DNA from: Pseudovirgaria hyperparasitica
Lineage: Eukaryota; Ascomycota; Dothideomycetes; Acrospermales; Acrospermaceae
Direction: 5' to 3'
Length of the DNA stretch: 64,000 nt
Assembly: GCF_010093815.1 (NCBI RefSeq)
Contig: NW_022985573.1
Coordinates: forward strand, 63,685-127,684
Shown here: one piece after another, positions 1 to 13,806 of the stretch
How the letters are laid out: every line of letters starts with the position of its first letter
How positions within the stretch are numbered: the stretch's first letter is position 1
Translations under genes and position numbers: made by a program
The notes under the pieces: model-generated
Told to the model about the DNA's origin: nothing
The model's database searches: none
The model's input: the letters and a program-made list of their open reading frames with translations, nothing else

Positions 1-1548
1 TATAGCGCCCGTTCGGGCTTAGATAAGTATAGATGCTTAGGCTTTCGTTAGCCCTTTATATATCTATTTACTCGGTTCCTTCTATAGCCCTCGAATCTAC
101 TCTAGGTACCTATTCTACTAGGAGGTCTAGTAGGCACGGAGTGCCTCTTTCTACTTATCTTAAGTCCACGACCGCATGTTTTTCACGAGTTCTTAAAGGC
201 TCTACCGGTCTAGGAGAGCGTCCGGGTTATCTCGGACTTCTTATACTACTTAGCTAGAGTCGGCTTCTATTAAGCACCTGTACCGTATTCGATTCCGGCC
301 TATATATAGGAGTGCGCGGTAATATATGCTGATTTATGCGCGTAGCGCGGCGAAAGTGTATTCTACGTTTCCTATACGTTTCTATACTTATTATTTAGTA
401 AAGTATACCACCCTCTATGTCTAGTAGAAGTTATATATACTTATAACGTCTGTCTCGCGTCGTAGTAGCACCGTGTTAGTAGCTTTATATGCGCCTAATA
501 TAAGACGGAGTATACGGTTCTATATGGATTCGAGCTTTATTCGCCTAGTCTATATAAGGGCCGTGTACTAGCACTCGTGTCTATACGTAAAGGCGGGTCG
601 TGCTATAGATATATATAGCTAGCGTACCTTATCCCGGGCGGTTCCCTATATGGAGACTATAATCTATCGTATGGCGGCTTCTACCCGGAGGGCCCTAGAG
701 ACGGTGTATACTACTTATGGTCCCCATTTAAGCTTGCTATCTAGTATAACTCCGAGCGCGTGTATACTTTATACTAGTAGTTCGTTAAATGCGTCGATTC
801 GGGGGCGTCGTTCGCCTTCCCTAGTTATCTATTTCCCTTAACGATTGATAAAGTGTATAAGCTAGTATTTCTCCGGGGCGAACTTTGCTCCGTGGCGTTT
901 TACCTACTAGAGGCACCTCTTATAGTCCTATTCTAGTCTTCTACACGTTCGGTTAGTATTATTATCGATAGCTAGGAGGTATGTATTATCAGCGTATCCA
1001 ACTACCTCTATATACTTCATTCCTTAAAGAAGGTCTACCATAAAGAAGAGGAATAGGATTAGAGAGATGGTGCTCCCTTATAGGATGCCGTATACCGTCT
1101 CTTTATATTCGCTTTGGTATCTAGGGATATATATCTAAGTTGTTCTTCCTATGAGGAATGACTATATAAAGCGTGTAATCTATTCTAGTATTCGTCTTAT
1201 CCGGAGGTTATGAATAAGTCTTATATGGTTTACCTTATTAAACGCTCCGGCCATATCGAGGGAGAGGAGCGATACTACCCGTCTCTACTTCTATGCGGCC
1301 TAGACGACTTCGATAATATATTAGATAGCTATTATTAGGGAGCTATCTACCTTTACCTTCTAGTTCGGAGGGAGGAGATTATGTTTCTATGTCGCGGTGC
1401 TTATCTTCTTCGCTATTATAGTCTCTAGTATCTTACCTAGGTAGAAGAGAAGGGCGATTAGTCTCCATCCCTTTAGGGAGTTAGGGCTCTTTCCTAGTTT
1501 CGGGAGCATAATAGTATGGGCGACTCGGAAGTACTAGGGGTAGTACCC

Positions 1549-1779
1549 CTACGTGACGCATGCTTGGAATATACGAGTAATAAGCGGTAGGGTCGCCTTT
1601 ATAGTTCTTTTTAGGCATCGATTTAGAATTCCATCTGGTCCGGGTGCTTTGTTATTTAGGAGTATCTTAATAATGTTAAGTATATCCTCCTCCGTAACTT
1701 CTTCGGGGATATCTACTATATATAGGTATTCGGCGTCGTGAACGTCTAATAGGTCTACTAGTTCTAGGAGAGGGAACAT
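1549..1779 (-). pseudogene. LINE reverse transcriptase fragment (finger/palm start)
   Basis: This is the longest sense-strand open piece of LINE copy A, 76 codons. It carries the non-LTR RT motif NNKAPGPDGI followed by LNRCLKRTI, the conserved start of the RT domain. The same stretch in copies B (about 16,600) and C (about 55,370) is less open. It is a relic of the element's ORF2, not an independent gene. Confidence 0.8.
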
Positions 1780-4423
1780 GGCCTCCTGTAGGGCCTTAGT
1801 TTTCTTAAGGCTCGTGGAGTATGTTCTCCCCTAATATATTAGGGGAGGTATAAGTGGCGGGGGTGTCGGAGTATCTACGCCCTTGGCCCATTTCGCTATA
1901 CGCTATAGCCCTATTACGTGTCGTGTCTATTAACTAGTAATTATACGCTACTATTTACGCCTTTTGTTACGGAGGACTTTATCGCGTTATCGTATCGCTT
2001 CCTTCTATTCTTCCTACGACTCGAGTGTTCTCATACGGTATATACGTCTATATAGCCTTCGGGCGTCTTATCTACTTTCCTATACTTAAGGAATCCCCTT
2101 TACTTCCGGGGGCTAGTATATTTGGTATAGTACGTGTTTATTTCTCGCATTCTAGTATATTTATAGGAGTGTCTATACGGCCTGGTCTATGGCTAGGTTA
2201 TTAGATACATCGACTATAGAGGGATCTAAGATCGCTGATTCTAGGTCCTTTAGGTACTTTTCCTAGTCGGTGTCCTTCTATATCCATCGTCCCCGTTATT
2301 TATTCGGGGTATATACGTTTATTACGGTTTCCATATATTCGTGGTCGGAATCCGTCTATACCTAGCCTAGGCGGTAGTATTAGATCCGGTGACTAATGTA
2401 CTCCGTGGCGAAGGTAAGGTTAAGCGTAGACCCGTCTTCGTCCTATTTATGTTTTTTCTATATAACTTATTCTATAGGTGTAAGTAGGTATAGGAAGTCG
2501 TGGTAGCGGGTGTGTAGTTCCCTTACTCTAAGTTCTTCCCTAACTACGGCTAGGCCTCCCTACTATCGGTAGTAGAGGTTAAAGTCTCCTAGGAGGATGT
2601 GTTACCCTGGTTCCGTGGTACCCTCGAGCATCTCGTCTAGTATAAGTATACGTTATTAGTTATATATATTATATATATATAGGGGGCCTATATCTATTTA
2701 TAGGTGTAGTATTATCCTAAGGTTATCGCGCTCGGTGTACGACCATAATAAGAGTGGTATTGATCTATGAATATGGAAGAGGACTTGTCTTTCTAGTCCT
2801 AGAGGGTATATAGTATGGTATCCGGGGTGTGTGGTTGGTTTACTCGTCTAGTAGTATTTATAGGGTTCCTAGATAGCGAGTATTATGGCCCTAGTCTCTT
2901 TAAGGAGCGTCGCCTAGTTCTCTCTTTTATATTATACGTTTATCTATATAATTTAGAGTATATTCTAGTCCCTTATTAGGTACTAGGGAGTATATATACC
3001 TATATACTTATTTCTCGGAGGCGCGACTATCCTCGCGCGGCAGCGGCTTTAACTATGCCTTTTAGTCGTCCTATCGTCTTCGGGATAATCTACTATCCCG
3101 CCTAACTACCTTCCGGAGGGGAGGTTAGGGGTGTTATAAAGGAAGGGCCCGAGGTAGGTGTTATATTCTATAACTATCTCGCGCCTCTCGCTTTTATCGT
3201 ACGAATATATTCTATAACCTATTTATGTTTTATACACGTTAACGACTATAACGGGTATTTCCCGTCGTAGTTTAAATACTATACTATGTCCCTGTTTCTT
3301 AGCCCTTCTCCTCGCGGTTTATAAGGGCACTCCTAGGTGGCGTGGTCCCCACGGCACTATCCGCACTTAGTCTTCTATAAGTACCTTTGTGTAGTATATC
3401 CATACCCTTAATAGTTAAAGTACTATATTATTGCCCATGCCCTATCCCATGGCTCGGCCATAAGGAGCTCTCCTTCTACTAGGAATCCCTCCTATATAAT
3501 ATGTTATGCGAGGGCGGGGTCTCGGAGCTCTATAATTATAGTAGAGTGTTTTTTCGCCGTCGTCTTAATCGCCTATAGATTCTTCTACCACGCTTTTACG
3601 ATCTTAATCCCTAGGTATTTTCGCGCGTTAGATTATTCTATACGCGTAATATCCTCCGCTCCGATAGCCTATCCCTACACGGGTACTAAGTGTATCTATA
3701 TCGGGTATATGGCCGCCCTAATAGAGGCGCCTAGGAAGATGCTACTAATCGCGTTCGGATCGCGCGAGATAGTCTACTACGCGATATTTGTTATCGTGGT
3801 AAGTACTACTCCTCCTAGCGTGAGTTTAGCGGCAACGATATTTAACTATATTCCCTTTTATTTATTAATCTTACTTACTATGTCCTTTGGGGATGCTCGC
3901 TGGACCTATACTAGGGTATCCTTATCCTAGATTACGACGCGTATACTACACGCCGCGTCGCTAGTCCGGGGGGCCCGTGGTATAGCTTCCGGTGTTACTA
4001 CTATTTATACCCATGTACTAGGGCGCTTACCTTAAGTGAGTTCCTCCTGGATTCTATATAGGCTGGCCTCTATTTGGTCGAGCCTACCCTCCGGTCCTCC
4101 TGGTTATGTCTTCTTCTCCTCCTCTATAATTCCCCTTAGGTTCCGGATAAGGTTCTAGAATATATATAGGAGGGTCTTCTGGCCCTCTCCGGCTTCCTTC
4201 TCTATACGTGCTACCTAGTAGTTAATATAATCTAGGAGGGTTTCCCCTCTCGGGGTCCCCTTTATTCCGCCTATCTATAGCGGCGTGCGCCTTTAGGTGT
4301 GTTCTACGTTTTAGATAGGTGTATAGCTACCCTTAGTAATATCGCTATATGGCCTTTTCTATCGTACCGGTAGGGGTATATCCGGTATATACCGGGGTAT
4401 GTCGGTGCCTAAGGCCGCTATAT

Positions 4424-4454
4424 TTATTAGTTAAGGGCTGCCCTTAACTAATAA
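4424..4454. repeat. 31-bp perfect palindrome near the 5' end of LINE copy A
   Basis: Two 15-bp arms (TTATTAGTTAAGGGC and its reverse complement) flank one central base. In element orientation this copy has A in the centre, while the equivalent palindrome in copies B and C derives from T. The arms have stayed perfect in otherwise RIP-mutated DNA. Confidence 0.9.
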
Positions 4455-4690
4455 AAGGGGGTCGGCGTGTCGGCGTTCTAGTAGCGTGGTCCGTGCCTCT
4501 ATCTCCGTAAGGATTTTAAGAGGGTGTGTATGTATCTTTACACGGCGATAACGTCTTGGTTTCGACGCTGCACGTACGTGCGTGTGGTAGTAGTTAGTGT
4601 ACTCGGTATACTCTATTAATTGAGGTGTGTATCTCGCTATATTACCCCGAATGGACCAAGTTAGCCTCTTGCGTTCGGGTTTATCGAATT

Positions 4691-5425
4691 TATCTAGCTT
4701 CTATATATAGGGAGTTTAGGGAGCGCTATAAGCTCTTTCTAGAGGTTATTAAAGTATAAGTTTAGAAACCGTTAATTATTATTAACCTTAGCTTATAATT
4801 TTTAGTTACTACGAGATTCCTAGTACTTAGACTATCTATTCTAGAGAGTTAGTTTTAGCTACTAAGGCCGCGGAAGAGATTTATACTATTTCTTTCTATC
4901 CGCCTTATACTACTAACGGATCTTATAAGAGATCTACTAGTTCTTCTTCTAAGTTACCTTATAAGAGAGTATATATTCTATTCTAGATTATTCTAGACCG
5001 TGTTAGCTAACTTTAGATCTAGTTACTCCGCTCTAGCGCTTAGTCGTTATCTTACTAGGCTCTAACTAAGCACGTAGTTACTCTAGAGGATAAGGTCTCT
5101 AACCTCTATTACTCTATTACTTAGTTAGTTCGTTTACTATACTCTAAGAGTAATAATAAGATAGAGAAGTAGCTCTATAGCTCTGTTTACTAGGGTTTCT
5201 ATATAGTATATATTAGCTCTATCTACCTAGTTTCTATCCGTTTTAATCCTTTTTAGACTATTTAGATATCTATCTACTAGTTTTCTAGTAATTTAATTCT
5301 TAACTTAATAATATTATATATATTCTTATTTATTCTATAACTATTAAATTCTAGGTTCTAATTTCCTTTAAGTTACTTAAGTATAGATATTATATATAAA
5401 TTAATTTATCTCTCTAAATTATATT
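4691..5425. other. RIP-degraded sequence of unknown origin
   Basis: AT-rich, CpA-depleted DNA between LINE copy A and the tRNA-like hairpin. The plus strand shows stretches with few stops other than TAG between about 4850 and 5350, as if an old plus-strand coding region lay here. No family was recognised. It could be the part of an older element into which the neighbouring Gypsy element inserted. Confidence 0.4.
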
Positions 5426-5525
5426 AGAGTACCTAAACTAGTAGCCTAGTAGTTATTAGTTTAGGTACTCTAACCTTTTATATTATATATCACGAGTTTA
5501 ATTCCGTAGTAGGGTACCTTTTTAG
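5426..5525 (+). repeat. tRNA-like head with a perfect 14-bp inverted repeat (possible SINE relic)
   Basis: AGAGTACCTAAACT (5426-5439) is repeated as a perfect inverse at 5458-5471, around an 18-nt loop. The loop carries an A-box-like TAGCCTAGTAGTT (5442-5454). A B-box-like AGTTTAATTCC follows at 5495-5505, and a T-run at 5518-5522 could be a pol III stop. A RIP-reversed B box would match GGTTCGATTCC. No clean cloverleaf acceptor stem was found, so a functional tRNA is unlikely; a tRNA-derived SINE or tRNA relic fits better. Confidence 0.4.
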
Positions 5526-5649
5526 TTTCTTAGTTCTATATTCTTCTTATATATAATAGTCTATATTAGTTTATTCTAGACTTCTCTATATTATTCTATT
5601 ATAATATATTATATTATATATCTATAACGGTTATTTATATTTTCTTCGT

Positions 5650-8600
5650 GTTTAGTAACTATACGTCGCTTGAATTATAGGGCTACCCTATAGAGTTTTC
5701 CTAGTATACGTTTAGAATTTATAATTCGATACTTCGTTCTCTATGGTATCCTTCTTCTTTTTATAACGGCCCCGATAGCGCTAGGTTTATAGTAGTAATA
5801 TATTATTCTATAACCTCTATTTATATATAGCTATTACGGTACTTAAGATATATACCGTAGGTTTCTAGGTATTCTTATCCTTAGTATAGTTCTTCTAATA
5901 GATTTAATACTTTTAGATACTATTCTTATCGAGCCTATATTTAATAATATAGTCTACTTTATATACGTCTAGTCTATCTTAGAGTATAATAGAGTATAAT
6001 TATACGTTTATACGTTTATATATATTAGATTAAAACCTTTTAAGTAATAAGACGTGGAATATATTATAGACTTTTATATTATTTTCTAGGTTAAGCTTAT
6101 AGACTCTTATACTAATATAACGTTTAATTTAGAAGGGACCAGCTATTTTATAATTAAGCTTTTTATTTACTCGCGATATTTATATATTATAGATATTAAG
6201 GAGGACTTTATCTCCCTTCTTATACGCTTAATCTTTAACTAATCTATTATAGTACTTTATATATAACTTATTTACTTACTAGATTATTATGTAATAGTTA
6301 CGTATAGTTTTAAAGATTTTAATTACTAGTTCCTATATATAGATATTAATATCTATTATTTAGTTGAACTAGACTATATAAGGTTTAAAACCTATTCTTA
6401 GACTATATTCTAGGTTTGTCTAGAAGGGTGTGACATCTATTATACTATAATAACTATTATTATATATAAATTCTACTATACTTAGTAGAGAGGCCTAGTT
6501 ATCTTATTCGAAATTATAGAATATACGAAGGTAGGCCTTAAGCGTTTAGTTCTATCGCTCTATCTAACTATCTATTTATAGATAAAATACTATTAATATA
6601 TTTCTATTTATACTAGCTATTTCATAGAATAACGTCTAGAATTTAGATATAAATATACTCCCTCGGTCTATAACGATCCTTTTTAGTATACTATAGACCT
6701 TAATAATCTTATTCTAGAATACTTATGCTAGTTCTTTTAATATAATTATCTTCTATATAGGGATATATCTAGATATCTTTATAAGTCGATCTATAATAAT
6801 AAGAATTAAATTATAACTTATTCTAAGTATCTCGCTTAGAGGTAAGTTAACTATAAAATCTATAGTAATATCTTTCTATATAAAGAGGGGGACTAGTAGA
6901 GGCTATAAATTCCTATATAGCTTATACCTAGGTACCTTTATTCTTTAATAAATTAGATAAATAGCTATCTATTCTTCGATATACTTAGGTATATCTTTCT
7001 AAAAGTAGTACTAATAAATCGAGCTTAGAGTACGTATATACCCGAAATGTCCTACTAGGTTAGTATTATAGTATTAGCTAACTATAGTAAATCGTGTATT
7101 ATCTATTAGTATATAGTACTTTCTATTATAGTAGAGTAAGCCGTCTATAAAGGTCTACTTATAGTCTACTTTAGTCTATAATAACCTATTTTACTATATT
7201 TTATATAACTTTAAAACTATTAGGTCTATCTTTTATAGATCCACGATTAACTAGATAAGGTCTACTTAATATATACGCTAGGTACCATCGCCCTCTCTAA
7301 TAGCGCTAATAAATAGCTCGCTAGGGACTTCGGTACTACGTCTTTAGTTACCGGCTTTAGTCTTATAAATTTAATTACTAGCATTAGTATTAGTATCTTA
7401 CTAATTATTAGATAACTTATTATCTAATCTTATTCTTAAGAGTTAGGCCTATAGCTACTCTAGGACCCTATAGCTACTATAATCCTAGGCGCCTTCTTTA
7501 TAGTTAGGTCTTCTTAATATTCTATTAGCTAGATTTATACTTCTAGATTAATAGTAGATTATAAAGTAGAAATTTATAAGCTACTTAGCCTATCAAACCT
7601 ATTAACGATTTAAAACCATTATACTTATAAACCCCTTTAAGTTATAGTAATTAGTTAGTAACTTAATATTATATATAGTACCTTTAAGATAATATCGCTA
7701 CTACTTAAACGACTCTACTATTACTAGTAGCTCTTAGTTATAAATAGTATATCTAGTCTTAATATTAGCTATCTTACGCGAGAAGAACGTAACTAGATAC
7801 TATTAGATCTTTTTAGACTCTATTAGTCTAGGCTAGAAGAGTATACCTAAGATTATAAATTCTAATATATTAGTTTTAACGTAAATAGATTTAGTTAGAT
7901 TAAAGTATACTAGTAATAGAGCGGTTATAAATGTCTCTTTGATTTTCTTAAAGGATATTCTTTCGACCTCTATTAATTTAATAGATTATAACTTAATATT
8001 ATACTATTTCTATCTACTATAGACCGTAATAGACGAATTAGTAGTAGTAGTATATATATTAAGTAGTGCGGCTAGATAGGAGAAGTATTTAATAAATTTT
8101 CGGTAGTAGTTAGTGAAGCTAATAAAGACACGTATATCTTAAATAGATTTTAGTTTAGGCTAGTCTATAATAGTAGTAACTCTATCTCTCTCTATAGTTA
8201 TACTTTAATTAGTAATAATAAAGCTAAGAAAGTTAATATAGTTCTAATAGAACTTATATTTAGATAGCTTAATATATAGCTTATACTTTTCTAGTCTATC
8301 TAGAACTATATATACGTACTAGATATACTCCTCCTTATTATCTAAGAAGATAAGAATATTATCTAGATACACGATATATATTATATCGAGTAGACCTACT
8401 AGCGCGTTATTAATATATACTTAGAAGGTATCTAGTACGTTAGTTAGTCTAAAAGGGACCACGGTATACTTAAAGTATCTATAATAGGTCCTAAAAGCCG
8501 TTTTCTATTCGTCGCCCTCCTTAATATAAAGGCGATAGTAGGTGTTATATAGATTAAGCTTAGTAAAGATCTTTATATATTCTAGTCTATTAATAGACTT

Positions 8601-10900
8601 AGAGATAAGAGGTAGTAGATAGTAATTCTTTCGCGTAATATTATTTAGGCTATAGTAGTTAATATATAGATAGAGGCTTCTATTCTTCTTCTTTATAAAG
8701 AGGATTAGAGCTCTAGCTAGAGATATACTAGGCCTAATCTATCCTCGCGTAAGGTTCTTTTTAATATATTCTTAAAGGACTTATAATTTAGGTTCTAAAA
8801 GAGAATAGATAGGTCTATATAGAGGTTACTAGCCGTCTTTAAGATTAATAGTAAGGTTAGTAGATTAGTATTAAGGTAGTTTAGAGGAATCGATCGCTAA
8901 TATAATATATTAGTATATTTTATACTAATATAGTAGGTTTTTATCTACTTTAATACTAAGCTCGCTATTTTATATAAGTAAGAGTATATAGATAGTAGAG
9001 ATTGCCTTCTTATAATCTTTCTAGAATTATTTATCGTTAATAAGCTATACTAGTTCCTATTAAGGTAGGTTTATATACTAGCTAGCTATCTTCTTAAGGA
9101 AGTCTAGTTTTAGATTATATTTCTTAAGCTATAGTATATCTAGAATTATATTAAAGGGACTATCTACCACGATAAAGGTTAAGTAGTAGAGTTTCTATTT
9201 CCCTCCGCTATTCTAGATACTATATTTAATAGTATAGGTACTATATAACTTAATAGGACCGTCAATACTATAGAATATAGTATCTATTAGAGCTTAGATA
9301 TTAACATTAAGTTCTTATACTTATTAGATCAATATAACATTAGTAGCCAAACTACTATTAAGTATTATAGTCTAATATTATCTATAAGGGACCTTAATAG
9401 GTCTAGCCTATAGTTTAATATACTATTTAGTAGATTACCCCTCTATTATAATCGCGTCTATAAGTCGCGAGGGTTTCTTATAGACTATTAGTTTTTTATA
9501 TTCTATACTAGATAGTTAGGCGCGATATGTCCTAGCTACTAGTACTTATAGTATATAACTAGTTAGTTAGTTATATTAGTACTTAGTAGCTTCTCTAAAT
9601 AGTACTCGGGTACTATATAGTCTATTCTACTATAGGTATAGTAAGTAACTTTAGGTCGTTTATACGAGTCGGTCCTTATATCTTAATATATTAATTAGTA
9701 GAGAGATCTATAATATAATCCTTATAGTTTTAAATTTAAGGCGTAGTAGTAGTCTTATAATATTCCGTAAGATCTATTACTAAATCGGTTTTAGTTAGAT
9801 AATTTTATATTAGATTAGATTATTAGAGATAGTTATATACTAGCGCGGTATTAATTATTTATTATATACTAGTATTACTCCGCGAGGTTTATAAGAGCTT
9901 AGAGATCTATAGAGATTATCGTTATAAGATTAAGATAGTCCTTTATATTTAGAGTAAGGGACCGTTTAAAGTCGTCGTACTATTAAATTATATAATCTTC
10001 TTCGGCTTCTCTCTAGAGAGGCCGAAGGTATTTAAGAAGTTATAACGGTAACTAATTATCTTATTATCGAGTCTTAAAGATATAGCCCTAGGCCTAGTCG
10101 TGTTATTTAGCCCTATTACTAAAATATTAGAGGAGAAATTTAGTAAACGTGTTCTAGTTATAGATATCCTTAGAATATTTAATTTAGTATACTATCTAAC
10201 GTTCTAAAGGTATTAGATTAAGGTAGTTCTAGGCGAATCTAATTTTATTACTATCGTTCGTAAATAGATAGAAGAATCGGCTATATTAGTAAGTCTATAT
10301 ATAGAAACTCTTTCTACTTTTACTATTAAAGTAAGGTAGTTTCTTAGGTTAGGGTAATTAGGATAGTAGTAGACTAGAATAGACCGTTTTAGTTAGTATA
10401 GGTCTATATAAATATAGATTAGTTATTACTAGAACTAAAGTATATAATATAGCTTTAAGTCTTATAGTACGTCCTTAAGCTTTATTAAGTTTATATAGTT
10501 ATTACTTAAGTTAAATCTATTATTATCTCTCTTCGTATAGTCTAGTATACACGTTATTATAAGATATAGTTAATATTAGATAATTCTAATAGATTAACTC
10601 GCTAACGTTAATAAGGTCTAGCCTTATATTAAGGTTAGGTCTAGTATAGTTTAAACTAGACTAAGATAGAGTATAATAGACTCTATCCTCGTATTCTATA
10701 ATATCTTCTATAGTTATATAGAATATCGTATAAGTTATTAGTATAATAGTCTATAAGGTATAGTTATTAGTAGAGGTAGTTATAGATAGACTATTCTCCT
10801 TATTTAGATTAGGAGAAGGTCTACTATAAGAGGCGGTACTATAAGTATTATAATAAGTAGTTAGAGCTATTTCTATAAACTACCGTCGTGCTATATAAAG
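5650..10900 (-). mobile_element. Gypsy-type LTR retrotransposon fossil, chromodomain (chromovirus) clade
   Basis: Read on the minus strand, the parts lie in Gypsy order. A low-complexity gag start sits near 10.7-10.9 kb and a gag zinc-knuckle region near 9.51-9.55 kb. The RT catalytic motif region is at about 8.34-8.39 kb, the integrase core near 6.4 kb, the integrase C-terminal GPF/Y-like region at about 6.12-6.24 kb, and a chromodomain at about 5.83-5.96 kb. The element is heavily RIP-mutated with very many breaks and looks old. LTRs and target duplication could not be delineated, so both ends are approximate. Confidence 0.8.
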
Positions 10901-13558
10901 AGAAATTAAAATATAAGAATTATAGACGTAGAATAGTAGTCTAATAGGTTATAGAAGGATTTAGAAATATATTTAAAAGGGTAGTCTACTCTTATAATAA
11001 GATTAATTTCTAAAGAGTAGAAATTAAGTATATACGGTCTACTTATATAGTAGTCTCGCTTAATCTAGCTAACTTAACCTAGGTCCACCTATCACGGACC
11101 GTACTAGACTATAGTAGTCTAGTTAAGTCTATTCTAGTGTCAGCCCTAATACTAGTATAGTTTCTACTAGTCTAGTATTATTATCTATAGATCTAAACCT
11201 TAAGGGATACTTAAAACAGCTATTTAAATTATAGAAGAAGTAAAGATAGCAAGGCCGTAACTAAGGAGTTATTATTAATAATATTTAGAGTAAGCTCTAG
11301 TATAGTAAGACGATATATATAAACTACTAAGGTTAGTACTATAAGATTATATTATCTAATAGAATACTCTACTATAAGGTAGATAAGACTATCTTAGAGC
11401 TATAGACTAATAATATTATTAATAGCGTTTAAGGGGTAACTAAGAATAAGCTATTAATAGACTTATTCTATAAGATTATTACTTAATTGTACCTAAGAAA
11501 GTCTTGAACTACTAGTAGAACTAGTACCTCGTTAACCGCCGTTAATAGAAGTACTACTTCTATACTTAAGCGCCTTGAAATAAAGAGATTACGATATAAA
11601 GAGACTAAGTTAGATTATAAGAAGTAGAATATAAGGCTTTAAGATAAGTAGATAAGATAGATAATAATTAAGCGTAAGAAGATAATAACGAGATATTATT
11701 AAGATAATAAAGATAAGCTCGTATATACTTAACTACTCTATTAGATAGAATTATAGCATTATAGATTTAATCTTATAATATCTATATAGATACCTACGTT
11801 TCCTTAACCTTAACCTTAATCTTATTCTCTATCTACTTATAGTTTGAATTATTTACTAACTTATAAGACTTATTATAAAACACCCCCTTAGACACGAGTT
11901 ATAGAAACCTTTAGTAGTCTAGTATAACTAGGGCGTTACTAGGCGAATATAGTACTATTAGCTCTTAAATAGCGTAAGAAGATAGAGACTTATAATAAGA
12001 CGAGGGCTAGGATACGTAAATTAAGACTATATATAGATAATAACTACTATACTTACTACTATATTAAGAAAATAACTCGGTCTAGAACTACTTATTATAA
12101 AGCCGTAAAGATAGTAGGTATTCTACTTAGTATTCTACTAGATATATATCTATACCTTCGTAAGTATAAGGAGTAACTTAAGGTAAGTAAGATAGCGTCC
12201 TTACTCTAGGCGTTTACTATAACTAGTATAACTAGTATTTAGATAGGGATGGTATAGTATTTCTTAGAGTGTATTTAGGAGTATATATTTATATATTAAG
12301 ACTATTTACTTAATGAATAGTATCTAAAACGGATATATATATAGACTATTACTAGCTAGCTAAGCGACTTACTCGTTAGTAAGTTAATAACGAGTAAGTT
12401 ACTTAATAAGTTCATAGAAAAGTCTCCTAATCTCCTTAACTTTAGTAACCTCTCTACTATCTCTATCTTATCTAAACCTCTCTAAATTAGTAACTACCTT
12501 CTACTAGAGCGTCTTATTAATATAATATCTATCTATAGTATATTTAAAGAAGCGTAGAGCCTACTAATTAGTATAGCTATATATAAATATAATATAGAGA
12601 AAGTCCTTAAAAGTTTAAGATTACTAATATATCTAGATATACTATCTATAAATCCATGCCTTTATTACCGTCTATATAAGCTTAATAGAATTAAAGTTAG
12701 ATAAGTATAGTAGCGTATACTATATAATATAGCTAGCGCTAAGTATAAGTAGCTTAATCTATTAGTTTATATAAAGTGCGAGATTATCTATAATAATTAT
12801 TATTATACGCCTAGGGTATTTTACCTTAAGGGTAGGTAATAGATATACTTATAGCTAGGTATAGAACTTATCCATTAAGAAATAACCTTCCTTTATCTAA
12901 TAGTAGATAAAACCATTAGCTATAATAGCTCTATATACACTATACATAGATCCTCAATTAAGAGTACTAATCTTAGTTAGAGTCTATCCTTTTAGTACTC
13001 TAGCTCAACACCTCTATCTAATTTTCTTATTAAAAATAACCTTATCTAAGAAGACATATAAGTCTACTAGTAGCTCCATAATATCCTTAAGATATAAAGT
13101 ATATACTATCTCTAAGCGCGTACTACTAATATATTTTAATAGCTTATAATTCTACCCTTACTTAGATAACTCTTTAGATAGAAGCTATTTAGATATAGTA
13201 AGATTAAACTCTTTATATATCTATCTAGCTATCTTATTAAGGTATAGCTAGCCCTTATAAAGTAGTCTCTTAAGTAGTTATTATATTATATAATTACTTA
13301 GTTAACGAGGTAGACCATAATATATTAACTATAGTTTATTCCTCTATCTATACGTCTTAAGATTAAACCTTATTCTATATACTATATTCTTACTAACTTT
13401 AGTAATAGCGATAATCTTATTAATAGGTATATTATATTATAGAAGGAAGTCAATTTATCCGTATATAGAATCGGGATAGATAACGCCCTAGGGTACTATA
13501 TATACACGCGTTAGTAAGTTAAAAACACTAAATATTATATATATTAACTCTTATATAC
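10901..13558. other. RIP-degraded sequence of unknown origin, target of LINE copy B
   Basis: AT-rich, CpA-poor DNA between the Gypsy fossil and LINE copy B. It probably holds the Gypsy 5' LTR somewhere in its first few hundred bases, but no matching second LTR was found. The plus strand between about 11.55 and 12.9 kb has long stretches interrupted mainly by TAG, with lysine- and leucine-rich readings, which hints at an old plus-strand coding element. No motif allows a family call. Confidence 0.4.
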
Positions 13559-13573
13559 TATAGTATATAGTTA
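13559..13573. repeat. Target-site duplication, left copy (LINE B)
   Basis: TATAGTATATAGTTA is identical to 18895-18909. It marks the 5' insertion border of LINE copy B, and 15 bp is usual for LINE target-primed reverse transcription. Confidence 0.9.
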
Positions 13574-13806
13574 AAACTTCTCATACCCTAACGGACTAAA
13601 CTAGTTAATTCGGGGTAAAACAGCGATTTATATACATTAAACGATAGAGCATACCGAGTATAACAACCTCCGACACACGTATATACGTATAGCGTATAAT
13701 ACGCGACGATACCGACGTATAGAGATACTATATATATACGCTTAAAGACTCTTTAATAATATAAGCATAGACTATATCTAATAAATACTAACACGCCGAC
13801 CCCCTT

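Larger units (their letters stand above)
1..4690 (-). mobile_element. LINE copy A (Tad-like non-LTR retrotransposon), 3' end cut off by window start
   Basis: Same family as the copies at 13.6-18.9 kb and 52.3-57.6 kb, on the opposite strand. Read on the minus strand: a gag-like ORF1 end with CCHC zinc-knuckle remnants (about 3300-3430), an APE-type endonuclease motif ILLGDFN (about 2578-2612), the reverse transcriptase motif KAPGPDGI (about 1630-1660), the catalytic-loop remnant VGYADN (about 968-1010), and a post-RT RPA-x-TYG-like segment near 540-620. Compared with copies B and C, about the last 650 bp lie outside the window. The 5' limit near 4690 is approximate because similarity to the other copies fades there. 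Many in-frame TAG codons show RIP, but this copy keeps more G+C and more CA/TG than B or C. It is inactive as it stands. Confidence 0.85.

Noticed and set aside
33-257. Open plus-strand ORF, also seen as 56767-56991 on the minus strand
   Set aside because: It is the antisense of the LINE 3' coding region. RIP makes TAG on the sense strand, which reads CTA on the other, so antisense frames look open. Its recurrence only reflects the repeat.
6425-6440. GTGTGACATC as a possible Gypsy LTR border
   Set aside because: The surrounding sequence reads as integrase on the minus strand, so it is internal to the element.
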